Source of the DNA: Solwaraspora sp. WMMA2065
Lineage (GTDB): Bacteria; Actinomycetota; Actinomycetes; Mycobacteriales; Micromonosporaceae
DNA length: 64,000 bases
Assembly: GCF_030345075.1 (NCBI RefSeq)
Contig: NZ_CP128361.1
Location: forward strand, 5,952,001-6,016,000
Direction of reading: 5' to 3'
In this document: one piece after another, positions 33,112 to 42,966 of the stretch
Numbering within the stretch: the stretch's first letter is position 1
How the letters are laid out: each line of letters opens with the position of its first letter
Program-made: the position numbers and the translations under genes
The notes under the pieces: model-generated
Seen by the model: only the letters and a program-made list of their open reading frames with translations
Database searches by the model: none
Told to the model about the DNA's origin: nothing

Positions 33112-33174
33112 GGCCTCAGCCATCGACCCCTCCGGGCACCCGCCGGTGGCCCGGAGTCTCCCCGGGAGGCTCCG

Positions 33175-34700
<1,526 letters not shown>

Positions 34701-34704
<4 letters not shown>

Positions 34705-35978
34705 GCAGCGACAACGGCTCGTCGGCCGGTTCGCCGGACAAGCCGCCCGCCGAAGCCGGTGACTCCCTCGGCCAGCGCTTCCTGCACAACCTGTGGGCCG
34801 CCAACACCGTCACCGTGACGGTGCTCGCCCTGCTGCTGGCCGTCGTCATCGGCGGCGTACTGATGATCGTCTCCGACCCGGAGGTGCTCGCCACCTACAC
34901 CTACTTCTTCGCCCGCCCGGGTGACGCGCTGTCCGCCAGCTGGACCCTGGTCAGCGAGGCGTACGCCAACCTGTTCAAGGGCTCGGTGATCGACCCGGCG
35001 GCGGTGCGGTCCTTCGCCGCCGGCGACGCCGAGTGGTCGACGGTGTTCCGGCCGATCTCCGAGACGCTGACCTACACCGCGCCGCTGGTCTTCACCGGGC
35101 TGTCGGTGGCGTTGGCCTTCCGGGGCGGCCTGTTCAACATCGGCGCCCAGGGGCAGGCGATCATCGGCGTCGTGGTGGCCGCGCTGGCCGGCTTCCTGCT
35201 GCCGCTGCCGCTGGTGCTGCACGTGGTCGTCGCGGTGCTGGCCGGGGCGCTCGGCGGCGCGCTGTGGGGCTTCTTCCCCGGTTTCCTCAAGGCCCGCACC
35301 GGCGCCCACGAGGTGATCACCACGATCATGCTCAACTACGTGGCGCTGTACTTCCTCACCTGGATCATCGTGCAGCCCGGGGTGCAGAACCCGGACCGGC
35401 CGGACGCGATCAGCCGGCCGGTGGACACCACCGCCCAGCTGCCCCGGCTGCTCGGCGACGGGCTGCGGGTGCACGCCGGCATCCTGCTGGCGGTCGTCGT
35501 CACCGCCGCCGTCGCGTGGCTGCTCAACCGGTCCACGTTCGGTTTCGAACTGCGCGCCGTCGGCGCCAACCCGGACGCCGCGCGGACCGCCGGGATCAGC
35601 GTCACCGGCACCTACGTACTGCTGATGGTGGTCGCCGGCGGGCTCGCCGGGCTGGGCGGCGCCAACATGGTGCTCGGCAGCACGGCGAACGCGTTGACCC
35701 CGCTGGTCGCGGCCCAGATCGGCTTCGACGGCATCCTGGTCGCCCTGCTCGGCCGGGTCAAACCGTGGGGTGTCGCGCTGGCGGCGCTGCTGTTCGGGGC
35801 GCTGCGGGCCGGTGGCAACGCGATGCAGTCGGGTTCCGGTATCTCACTGGAACTGGTCACCGTGCTCCAGGCGTTGATCGTCATCTTCATCGCCGCCCCC
35901 GCCCTGGTGAAGGCGATCTTCCAACTCCGGGCGGCCCGGTCCGCCCGGTTGCAGACCAGCATGGCGAAGGGCTGGTGA
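34701..35978 (+). CDS. nucleoside ABC transporter permease 1
   Basis: 425 residues, BPD_transp_2 type. A cytoplasmic N-terminus of about 30 residues, a first helix '[20 protein letters not shown]', a periplasmic loop, then the conserved block '[20 protein letters not shown]' and '[20 protein letters not shown]'. The coupling region '[16 protein letters not shown]' contacts the ATPase. It lies second in an ATPase-permease-permease run with 4-bp overlaps on both sides. It forms a heterodimer with the next permease. Confidence 0.92.
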
Positions 35979-37261
35979 CCGCGTTGTCCACCATGATCGC
36001 AACTGACGCCCCGGTGGCGGTGGTGCAACGGTTCTGGAACCGTACCCGGATCAGCGGCGCCGTCCTGGTCGCCGCCGGCGTGGTCGCGGCCGCCGTCTTC
36101 GGCTCGCTCGCCGCCGAGCAGCAGGCCCGGTTCACGCTCAGCGAGACCGCCGGCGGGGCCGCGCTGCGGATCCCCGGCAACCTGGGCGCGGTGCTGTTCG
36201 GCCTGGCGACCCTCGCCGCCGGTGCGCTGCTGCTCAGCCCGTACGGTGCCCGCTGGTTCCGCTGGCTGCTCGGCGTCGGCATCGTCGGCTTCGTGGTCAG
36301 CTTCCTCTGCTGGCAGATCTCCACCGCGCCGACCGGGCAGAACTTCATGCCGATGGTCAACATCGTCCGGGGCACCTTCCTGCTGGCGTTGCCGCTGGTC
36401 TTCGGCTCGCTGGCCGGGGTGCTCTGCGAACGCTCCGGGGTGGTCAACGTGGCCATCGAAGGACAGCTGCTGATGGGTGCGTTCGCCGGTGCGCTGATCG
36501 GCACCATGTCCGGCAACGTCTGGGTCGGGCTGATCGCCGCCGCGTTCGGCGGGGCGTTCATCTCGCTGCTGCTGGCCCTGTTCGCCATCCGCTACCTGGT
36601 CGACCAGGTGGTCATCGGCATCGTGCTGAACCTGTTCGCGATCGGCCTGACCGGCTTCCTCTACGAGCGGCTGATGCAGACCGACCAGCCGGCCTACAAC
36701 CAGCCGCCGCACTTCGGCACCTGGGAGATCCCGCTGCTGTCCGACATCCCGGTGCTCGGGCCGGCGCTGTTCCGGGGCAGCATCTTCCTCTACCTGGCGC
36801 TGATCCTGGTCGTGGTGATCAATGTGGCGCTGTTCCGGACCCGGTGGGGGCTGCGGACCCGGTCGATCGGCGAACACCCGATCGCGGCGGACACCCTCGG
36901 CGTACGGGTGCTGGGATTGCGTTACCGCAACGTGCTGCTGGCCGGCATGGTGGCCGGGATCGGCGGCGGGTCGTACACCCTGCTGCTCTACTCGTTCACC
37001 AAGAACATGATCGGCGGCAAGGGCTTCATCGCCCTCGCCGCGATGATCTTCGGCCGGTGGAGTCCCACCGGGGCGCTGCTGGCGTCGCTGTTCTTCGGCT
37101 TCGCCGACCAGCTCGGTGCCTACCTGGGGGCGATCAGCAGCGCCATCCCGAGCCAGTTCCTGGCGATGCTGCCGTACCTGGCGACGCTGCTCGCGGTCGC
37201 CGGACTGGTCGGCCGGGTACGGGCACCGGCCGCCGACGGCAAGCCCTACATCAAAGCCTGA
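35975..37261 (+). CDS. nucleoside ABC transporter permease 2
   Basis: 428 residues from GTG 35975, overlapping permease 1 by GTGA. Two extra N-terminal helices precede the BPD_transp_2 core: 'LCERSGVVNVAIEGQLLMGA', 'RYLVDQVVIGIVLNLFAIGL' and the coupling motif 'RSIGEHPIAADTLGV'. The ending is 'LVGRVRAPAADGKPYIKA'. It pairs with permease 1 to form the nucleoside channel. The deaminase and phosphorylase genes that follow would use the imported substrates. Confidence 0.92.
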   Translation: MTALSTMIATDAPVAVVQRFWNRTRISGAVLVAAGVVAAAVFGSLAAEQQARFTLSETAGGAALRIPGNLGAVLFGLATLAAGALLLSPYGARWFRWLLGVGIVGFVVSFLCWQISTAPTGQNFMPMVNIVRGTFLLALPLVFGSLAGVLCERSGVVNVAIEGQLLMGAFAGALIGTMSGNVWVGLIAAAFGGAFISLLLALFAIRYLVDQVVIGIVLNLFAIGLTGFLYERLMQTDQPAYNQPPHFGTWEIPLLSDIPVLGPALFRGSIFLYLALILVVVINVALFRTRWGLRTRSIGEHPIAADTLGVRVLGLRYRNVLLAGMVAGIGGGSYTLLLYSFTKNMIGGKGFIALAAMIFGRWSPTGALLASLFFGFADQLGAYLGAISSAIPSQFLAMLPYLATLLAVAGLVGRVRAPAADGKPYIKA

Positions 37262-37361
37262 TCAACGCCGGTTACCGTTTACTACTGGCCGGTCAGGTCC
37301 GGTCGAACGAACCGGACCGACCGGCCGGTGGCGGTGGCCGGTGCAGGTGAGGAGGGCAGTC

Positions 37362-38183
37362 GTGGAGATCGACTGGGTGGAGCTGCGGCGGGCCGCGACC
37401 GAGGCGATGCGGCACGCGTACGCGCCGTACTCGAACTTTCCGGTCGGCGCGGCCGGGCTGGTCGACGACGGCCGGGTGGTCGTCGGCTGCAACGTCGAGA
37501 ACGCCGCGTACGGCGTGGTGCTCTGCGCCGAGTGCGGCGTCGTCTCGTCGCTGCACAGCACCGGCGGTGGCCGGCTGGTGGCGTTGTCCTGCGTCGGCGG
37601 GGACGGTCAGCCGCTGATGCCGTGCGGGCGCTGTCGCCAGCTGTTGTGGGAGCACGGCGGGCCGGAATGCCAGGTCGAAGCGCTGCCTGCGCCGTTGACC
37701 GTGGCAGAGCTGCTGCCGCACGCGTTCGGCCCGGCGGACCTCGCGGCCGCCGCGCTCGCCCCGGGCGTCGGCGTCGGCCGGGGCACCGGACGCGGTGCCG
37801 GTCGTGGCGCGGCGGAGCGGGACCGGGTCGGCCCCGAGCACGTCGGGCGGGCCGACGCCGCCGGCCGCCCGGTGGTGGCACCGGACACCGCGGTGCCGGC
37901 CCGGCTGGCCAAGTGGCGGGGCCGGGGCACCGTCTTCGTGCACCCCGATTCGGCCGGCGGCGAGCTGGTCTGGACCGGCTACTGGGAACGGTCCGAATCC
38001 ACCGGCGAGGCGGCCGGCTCGGGCATCCTGGAGGAGGCGCCGAGCTGGCCGTCGGCCGAGTCGGTGGTGGCCTGGGGCCGGGCGCGCACCCACCGGGTGG
38101 TGGTGGTCGACGCCGACGGCGGGGTCTCCTGGGCCGGCGAAGGCGACCCGCCGACCGAGGTGAGCACCCGCTGGACCAGCTGA
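37362..38183 (+). CDS. cdd: cytidine deaminase with C-terminal extension
   Basis: 273 residues from GTG 37362 (GAGGAGGG 5 nt upstream). Residues 1-125 are a standard homotetrameric-type cytidine deaminase: 'AYAPYSNFPVGAAGLVDDGR', the zinc/catalytic motif 'CNVENAAYGVVLCAECG' (Cys-Ala-Glu) and 'MPCGRCRQLL' (PCxxC). It converts cytidine or deoxycytidine to uridine forms. Unlike ordinary Cdd (about 130 aa), it continues through a Gly/Arg linker ('GVGRGTGRGAGRGAAERD') into a further domain of about 90 residues ('WRGRGTVFVHPDSAGGELVW', 'RTHRVVVVDADGGVSWAGEG') that I do not recognise. Confidence 0.92.
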   Translation: MEIDWVELRRAATEAMRHAYAPYSNFPVGAAGLVDDGRVVVGCNVENAAYGVVLCAECGVVSSLHSTGGGRLVALSCVGGDGQPLMPCGRCRQLLWEHGGPECQVEALPAPLTVAELLPHAFGPADLAAAALAPGVGVGRGTGRGAGRGAAERDRVGPEHVGRADAAGRPVVAPDTAVPARLAKWRGRGTVFVHPDSAGGELVWTGYWERSESTGEAAGSGILEEAPSWPSAESVVAWGRARTHRVVVVDADGGVSWAGEGDPPTEVSTRWTS

Positions 38184-38297
38184 TCGAGCGCGGTAGCACC
38201 GCGAGCACCCGGCAGCAGCACCGCGAGCATCCGGCAGCCGATTTTCCTACCCCGCCCTCTCCGGCGTCGCCCGCGACCCTGGAACCATCGTAAAGGT

Positions 38298-39620
38298 ATG
38301 ACCGATTTGTCTAGTTACAGCACCAAGATAGCCGGCGTAGTCGACGTGATCCGCACCAAACGCGACGGCGGCCGGCTCAGCGACGCCCAGATCGACTGGA
38401 CCATCGCCGCGTACACCCGGGGTGAGATCGCCGACGAGCAGATGTCGGCGCTGGCCATGGCGATCCTGCTGCGCGGCATGGACACCGCCGAGATCGCCCG
38501 GTGGACGGCCGCCATGATCGCCAGCGGCGAGCGGCTCGACCTGTCCGGCGTAGCCCGGCCCACCGTCGACAAGCACTCCACCGGCGGCGTCGGCGACAAG
38601 ATCACCCTGCCGTTGACCCCGCTGGTCGCCGCCTGCGGCGCCGCCGTACCGCAGCTGTCCGGCCGAGGGCTCGGCCACACCGGCGGCACCCTGGACAAGC
38701 TGGAGTCGATCCCCGGCTGGCGGGCGGACCTGACCAACGACCGCTTCGTCGACCAGCTGCGCGACGTCGGCGCGGTCATCTGCGCGGCCGGCGACGGCCT
38801 CGCCCCGGCCGACCGCAAGCTGTACGCGTTGCGCGACGTCACCGGCACCGTCGAAGCAATCCCGCTGATCGCCAGCTCGATCATGAGCAAGAAGATCGCC
38901 GAAGGCACCGGCGCGCTGGTCCTCGACGTCAAGGTCGGCAGCGGAGCCTTCATGGCGTCGGTCGCCGACGCCCGGCAGCTCGCCCGCACCATGGTCGACC
39001 TGGGTGCCGCGCACGGCGTCCGCACGGTCGCCCTGCTCACCGAGATGTCCACCCCGCTGGGCCGGGCGGTGGGCAACGCCGTCGAGGTGACCGAAGCGGT
39101 CGAGGTGCTCGCCGGCGGCGGGCCGGCCGACGTCGTCGACCTCACCCTCGCGCTGGCCCGCGAAATGCTCGACGCCGCCGGCCTGCCCGACGCCGACCCG
39201 GCCGCCGCGCTGCGCGACGGCCGGGCGATGGACACCTGGCGGGCGATGATCGCCGCCCAGGGCGGGAATCCGCACGCCCCGCTGCCGGTCGCCGCCGAAG
39301 CCGAACTGGTCCGCGCCGACCGGGACGGCTACGTCGCCGCGGTTGACGCCCGTGCGATCGGGGTGGCCGCCTGGCGGCTCGGTGCCGGCCGGGCCCGCAA
39401 GGAGGATCCGGTCAGCGCCGCCGCAGGAGTGATCCTGCACCGCAGGCCGGGGGAGCCGGTCCGGGCCGGTGACCCGCTCGTCGAGCTGCGCGCCGACGAC
39501 CCCGACCGGATCGCCGACGTGCTGCCGGCCCTCTCCGGCGGGTTCGGCCCGACGGATCCCGTTCAGCTCACCGACGCACCACCGGCGACTACCGAGCTGG
39601 TCGTCGACCGGATCGCCTGA
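38298..39620 (+). CDS. deoA: thymidine (pyrimidine-nucleoside) phosphorylase
   Basis: 440 residues. The family's glycosyltransferase-family-3 fold is clear: 'VDVIRTKRDGGRLSDAQIDW', 'DEQMSALAMAILLRGM', the phosphate/nucleoside loop 'VDKHSTGGVGDKITLPL', 'SGRGLGHTGGTLDKLESIPG' and 'IMSKKIAEGTGALVLDVKVG' with the Lys pair. The C-terminal PYNP domain ends in 'VELRADDPDRIADVLPALSG'. It cleaves thymidine or uridine with phosphate. With the upstream transporter and cytidine deaminase it completes pyrimidine nucleoside salvage. Confidence 0.95.
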   Translation: MTDLSSYSTKIAGVVDVIRTKRDGGRLSDAQIDWTIAAYTRGEIADEQMSALAMAILLRGMDTAEIARWTAAMIASGERLDLSGVARPTVDKHSTGGVGDKITLPLTPLVAACGAAVPQLSGRGLGHTGGTLDKLESIPGWRADLTNDRFVDQLRDVGAVICAAGDGLAPADRKLYALRDVTGTVEAIPLIASSIMSKKIAEGTGALVLDVKVGSGAFMASVADARQLARTMVDLGAAHGVRTVALLTEMSTPLGRAVGNAVEVTEAVEVLAGGGPADVVDLTLALAREMLDAAGLPDADPAAALRDGRAMDTWRAMIAAQGGNPHAPLPVAAEAELVRADRDGYVAAVDARAIGVAAWRLGAGRARKEDPVSAAAGVILHRRPGEPVRAGDPLVELRADDPDRIADVLPALSGGFGPTDPVQLTDAPPATTELVVDRIA

Positions 39621-39742
39621 TCCGCCGCGACCGGCGTACCGACACCCCTTGTCGTGGTACCCGTGACACAGAGCGGATATCCTGCCTCGCCGGGGGTCCG
39701 TTCAGGAGAGAAGCCGACGCCGACTAGCAGGGAACGAAGCCT

Positions 39743-40423
39743 GTGACCGTACTCGCTCCTGACCCCCGGGCCATCCGCGCGGAGAGTCTCGACGAGCTGC
39801 GTCGGCTCCGCCTACCGTTGCCTCCGGCCGGCTTCCCGCTGGTCTGGGAGCCGGGTGACGGGGTCGAGCTGCGGCCCACCCCGGAGATCGAGGCCCGCAC
39901 CGCGATCCTGCATCTGGTGCTGGCCCGCTGCTTCGGGATGCCGCCGCAGGCGGCGATGAGCTGGCTGCTCAACTCGCACCTGGTCGAGCTGGTCACCCCG
40001 CCGGAGTGGCAGTTCGTCATCGGGGGGCGTGGCGACCACCGCTCGTTCGTCCTGCACCACGACGCGATCTTCGCGTTGGCCTGGGTGCTGGGGCTGACCC
40101 GGCACCTCGACCCGGTCGCGGTCTCCGACGACCGACTGATGGCGTTGCTGCCGAAGCTGGCGGCCGGCGAAACCTTCGCCCAATGGCGTTCCCGGACCCT
40201 CGTCGCCCCCCGCGACGCGGCCGAGGCCGCCGTACTGCTCGACTTCTACTACTGCCTGGACTGGGGTTACCTGGAAGCGGAACGGCGGGGCGACCCGTTG
40301 CCCGGGGTGGTGGACGCCAACGCCATCGGGCAACGGCGGTGGGCCCTGGAATGGGCGGTCGTCTTCCGGGGCCCGTACCACGACGCACCGCCCGGCTGGG
40401 AAGAGGTTGACCTGTCGACCTGA
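39743..40423 (+). CDS. DUF4272-like protein
   Basis: 226 residues from GTG 39743. Soluble and helical, with recurring Trp: 'RTAILHLVLARCFGMPPQAA', 'FVLHHDAIFALAWVLGLTRH', 'LLDFYYCLDWGYLEAERRG' and 'IGQRRWALEWAVVF'. The order (short N-terminal strand region, helical bundle, 'ALAWVLG' and the RRxALEW ending) resembles DUF4272. No function is known. It is on the same strand as deoA after a 122-bp gap and converges on the rRNA methyltransferase. Confidence 0.65.
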   Translation: MTVLAPDPRAIRAESLDELRRLRLPLPPAGFPLVWEPGDGVELRPTPEIEARTAILHLVLARCFGMPPQAAMSWLLNSHLVELVTPPEWQFVIGGRGDHRSFVLHHDAIFALAWVLGLTRHLDPVAVSDDRLMALLPKLAAGETFAQWRSRTLVAPRDAAEAAVLLDFYYCLDWGYLEAERRGDPLPGVVDANAIGQRRWALEWAVVFRGPYHDAPPGWEEVDLST

Positions 40424-40438
40424 CCGGTCCTCGGTCAG
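40420..40438. terminator. bidirectional hairpin between convergent genes
   Basis: Arms CTGACCG and CGGTCAG with loop GTCCT, spanning the stop codons of the DUF4272-like gene and the rRNA methyltransferase. Confidence 0.45.
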
Positions 40439-41382
40439 CTGCCCGGCTGGCAGCGGTAGATCGCCAGTTGGACGGCGGCGGAGACGGTGACCGGTTCCGG
40501 CAGCGCGGCGATCGCCGAGGCCAGGTCGGCCGGGTCGGTGTGCCGGGCGCTCGGCCCCATCCGTACCAGCGCGGTGACGTCGCGGTGCGACAGGCGCAGC
40601 CGGCGGCGCAGGACGTGCAGCGCGACCCGGTCGAAATGGTGCCGTAGCGCCGCGCCGGTACGGTCGTCCTTCGCCGGGTCCACCCGGAGCAACCCGAGGG
40701 GGCCGATCACCTCGCCGAGATGGTCGGGCAGCGGGGTGACCACGACCAGCGCGCCGCGCGGGCGCAGGATCCGGGCGAACTCCCCGCCGTTGCGCGGAGC
40801 GAACACGTTCAGCACCAGGTCGGCGCAGGCGTCGGCGACGGGCAACGGTCGCCAGGTGTCGCAGCGGACCGCGGCGGCCGACGGATGGGCGCGGGCGGCC
40901 CGGCGTACCGCCGCCTTGGACAGGTCCAGGGCGAGTCCGACGGCGCCGGGCAGCGCGTCGAGCACCGCCGCGAGGTAGGCCCCGGTCCCGGCGCCGGCAT
41001 CAACCACGATCGGCCCGGCCCGGTCGTCCGGAGCCGGCTTGCCCGCGACCCGGTTGTCGGGGGCTCGGTTGTCGAGGGCCGGGCTGCCCACCGCCTCGAC
41101 CAGCCCCGTGGCGACAACGTCGAAATGTCCGGTTCGAAGGAACTCGTCGCGGGCGGCGACCATCTCGGCGGAGTCGCCGGCGTGCCGGGCCCGGCCGGTC
41201 ACCAGGTCCACGTAGCCCTGCCGGGCCACGTCGAAGCTGTGTCCAGCCGGGCAGCGCAGCGCCCGCACGGCGCCGTCGGCGTTGCCGTTGGTGCCGCCCG
41301 CGCGGGGGACGCCGCCGTCGCGGGCGGCGAGCGGCGCTCGGCAGACCGGGCAGCGCAGGTACGGCAGTACGTCGGTGAGCAT
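40435..41382 (-). CDS. RlmA-type 23S rRNA (guanine-N1) methyltransferase
   Basis: 315 residues from ATG 41382 (GGCAGG 9 nt upstream; ATG 41391 is alternative). The N-terminus has a Cys/His zinc finger ('YLRCPVCRAPL' and 'RCPAGHSFDVARQGYVDL'), the hallmark of RlmA/TlrB enzymes. The SAM domain follows: 'IVVDAGAGTGAYLAAVLDAL', 'GLALDLSKAAVRRAAR' and 'ADLVLNVFAPRNGGEFARIL'. RlmA(II) members methylate G748 in actinobacteria and can give resistance to 16-membered macrolides; which guanine this one modifies is not determined. It is divergent from adenosine deaminase. Confidence 0.85.
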   Translation of the reverse strand: MLTDVLPYLRCPVCRAPLAARDGGVPRAGGTNGNADGAVRALRCPAGHSFDVARQGYVDLVTGRARHAGDSAEMVAARDEFLRTGHFDVVATGLVEAVGSPALDNRAPDNRVAGKPAPDDRAGPIVVDAGAGTGAYLAAVLDALPGAVGLALDLSKAAVRRAARAHPSAAAVRCDTWRPLPVADACADLVLNVFAPRNGGEFARILRPRGALVVVTPLPDHLGEVIGPLGLLRVDPAKDDRTGAALRHHFDRVALHVLRRRLRLSHRDVTALVRMGPSARHTDPADLASAIAALPEPVTVSAAVQLAIYRCQPGS

Positions 41383-41471
41383 CGTAGACATCCTGCCTGG
41401 CTGGTGACCGGCACCCGCGCAGGCATCGGCAATACCCGTGTCCCGTGCCGGAGCGCGACGTCGGAACCTAC

Positions 41472-41477
41472 TACCCT
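41472..41477 (+). promoter_or_regulatory. -10-like element (TACCCT) before adenosine deaminase
   Basis: TACCCT ends 6 nt before ATG 41484, and no Shine-Dalgarno is visible there, so a leaderless start is possible. No clear -35 element. Confidence 0.3.
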
Positions 41478-41483
41478 CCACCC

Positions 41484-42563
41484 ATGGTGGCTGTTTCGTT
41501 GGCGGAGATCGTTCGGGCGCCGAAGGTGTTGCTGCATGACCATCTGGATGGTGGGTTGCGGCCGGCGACGGTGGTGGAGTTGGCGGACGAGGTGGGTCAT
41601 GTGCTGCCGGTGACGGATCCGTCGGAGTTGGGTCGGTGGTTCGTGTCGGCGGCTGATTCGGGGTCGTTGGAGCGGTATCTGGAGACGTTCGCGCACACGG
41701 TGGCGGTGATGCAGACGGAGGCGGGGTTGTTCCGGGTGGCGGCGGAGTGTGCGGTGGATCTGGCGGCGGACGGGGTGGTGTACGCGGAGGTGCGGTTCGC
41801 GCCGGAGCAGCATCTGTCGCGGGGGTTGGGGTTGGGTCAGGTGGTGGAGGCGGTGTTGGCGGGGTTCGCGGCGGGGTGTGCGGAGGCGGCGGAGGCGGGT
41901 CGGGTGATCCGGGTGGGGACGTTGTTGACGGCGATGCGGCATGCGGCGCGGTCGCAGGAGATCGCGGAGTTGGCGGTGCGGTACCGGGATGTGGGGGTGG
42001 TGGGGTTCGACATCGCGGGTGCGGAGGCGGGTTTTCCGCCGACGCGGCATTTGGACGCGTTCGAGTTTTTGCAGCGGGAAAATTTTCATTTCACGATTCA
42101 TGCGGGTGAGGCGTTCGGGTTGCCGTCGATCTGGCAGGCGATTCAGTGGTGTGGTGCGGATCGGTTGGGGCATGGGGTGCGGATCGTGGATGACATCGAG
42201 GTGGGTGGGGGTGGGGTGCGGTTGGGGCGGTTGGCGTCGTATGTGCGGGACAAGCGGATTCCGTTGGAGTTGTGTCCGTCGTCGAATGTGCAGACGGGTG
42301 CGGTGGGTTCGATTGGTGAGCATCCGGTGGGGTTGTTGCGTGATCTGCGGTTCCGGGTGACGGTGAACACGGACAACCGGTTGATGAGTGGGACGTCGAT
42401 GTCGCGGGAGATGTGGTTGTTGGTGGAGGCGTTCGGGTGGGGGTGGTCGGAGTTGCGGTGGTTGACGGTGAACGCGATGAAGAGTGCGTTCATCCCGTTC
42501 GACGAGCGGCTGGCGGTCATCGACGACGTCATCAAGCCTGCGTACGCCAAGCTGATCGGCTGA
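41484..42563 (+). CDS. add: adenosine deaminase
   Basis: 359 residues. Metal and catalytic motifs: '[12 protein letters not shown]' (HxH), 'HAGEAFG' (His and catalytic Glu), 'DRLGHGVRI' (His), 'CPSSNVQTG' and '[17 protein letters not shown]' (Asp; NTDNR replaces the usual NTDDP, as in other actinobacterial enzymes). It deaminates adenosine or deoxyadenosine to inosine forms and fits the nucleoside salvage theme. Codon use is odd: third positions are dominated by G (TTG, GTG, GCG, CGG) from the start to about 42485, then switch to the C-rich pattern of neighbouring genes for the last 25 codons. Confidence 0.95.
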   Translation: MVAVSLAEIVRAPKVLLHDHLDGGLRPATVVELADEVGHVLPVTDPSELGRWFVSAADSGSLERYLETFAHTVAVMQTEAGLFRVAAECAVDLAADGVVYAEVRFAPEQHLSRGLGLGQVVEAVLAGFAAGCAEAAEAGRVIRVGTLLTAMRHAARSQEIAELAVRYRDVGVVGFDIAGAEAGFPPTRHLDAFEFLQRENFHFTIHAGEAFGLPSIWQAIQWCGADRLGHGVRIVDDIEVGGGGVRLGRLASYVRDKRIPLELCPSSNVQTGAVGSIGEHPVGLLRDLRFRVTVNTDNRLMSGTSMSREMWLLVEAFGWGWSELRWLTVNAMKSAFIPFDERLAVIDDVIKPAYAKLIG

Positions 42564-42966
42564 CCTGGTAGCCAACCCGCCGGTGGCCCATCGGCCGCCG
42601 ACAGTGGTCCCCCGTTCGGGCCACCGGTAGCCAACCACCCGGTCGGTGGCTGGTCGCGGAGGGCCATGTCCGGCGGGTCCTATCGGTGGTGGCGGCTCGA
42701 CGTGGTGGGCGTAAGATGCTCGTCGCGCTCCGAGAGCACAGTTGCCCTCGAAGCCGGCAACACGGACCGAAGTGTTTACTTAACGTGATCAGGCAAGTGC
42801 TATTTGTCACAGGTCGGGATAACCATCGCATCACACTCGCAGTGACGAGCCACCTGGGCTTTCTCTTTGCGTGGTGTCGTGATGGAATCTCGGGGGTCCG
42901 ATCCGCCCGGGTCGGCCGATGGGGTGTCCGGTGCAACGAACCGGCACCGATGAGGAGGGCGGTGAC
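42564..42966. other. 403-bp gene-free leader of the conservon
   Basis: Holds a direct repeat, GGTAGCCAACC at 42567-42577 and again at 42626-42636, each followed by a CCGGT. CCGGTGGC (42580-42587) and GCCACCGG (42620-42627) are complementary and may terminate the adenosine deaminase message. A relatively AT-rich patch at about 42770-42840 (with TTTACTTAAC and TTGTCA) probably contains the conservon promoter. No ORF is supported. Confidence 0.5.

Noticed and set aside
32065-33174. Upstream extension of the ABC ATPase frame through the binding-protein gene
   Set aside because: The extension is the shadow frame of the BMP lipoprotein; the ATPase homology begins only at about 33178.
42567-42650. 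Duplicated GGTAGCCAACC motif considered as an attachment site
   Set aside because: No integrase or tRNA is nearby and the repeats are only 59 bp apart; more likely local duplication.
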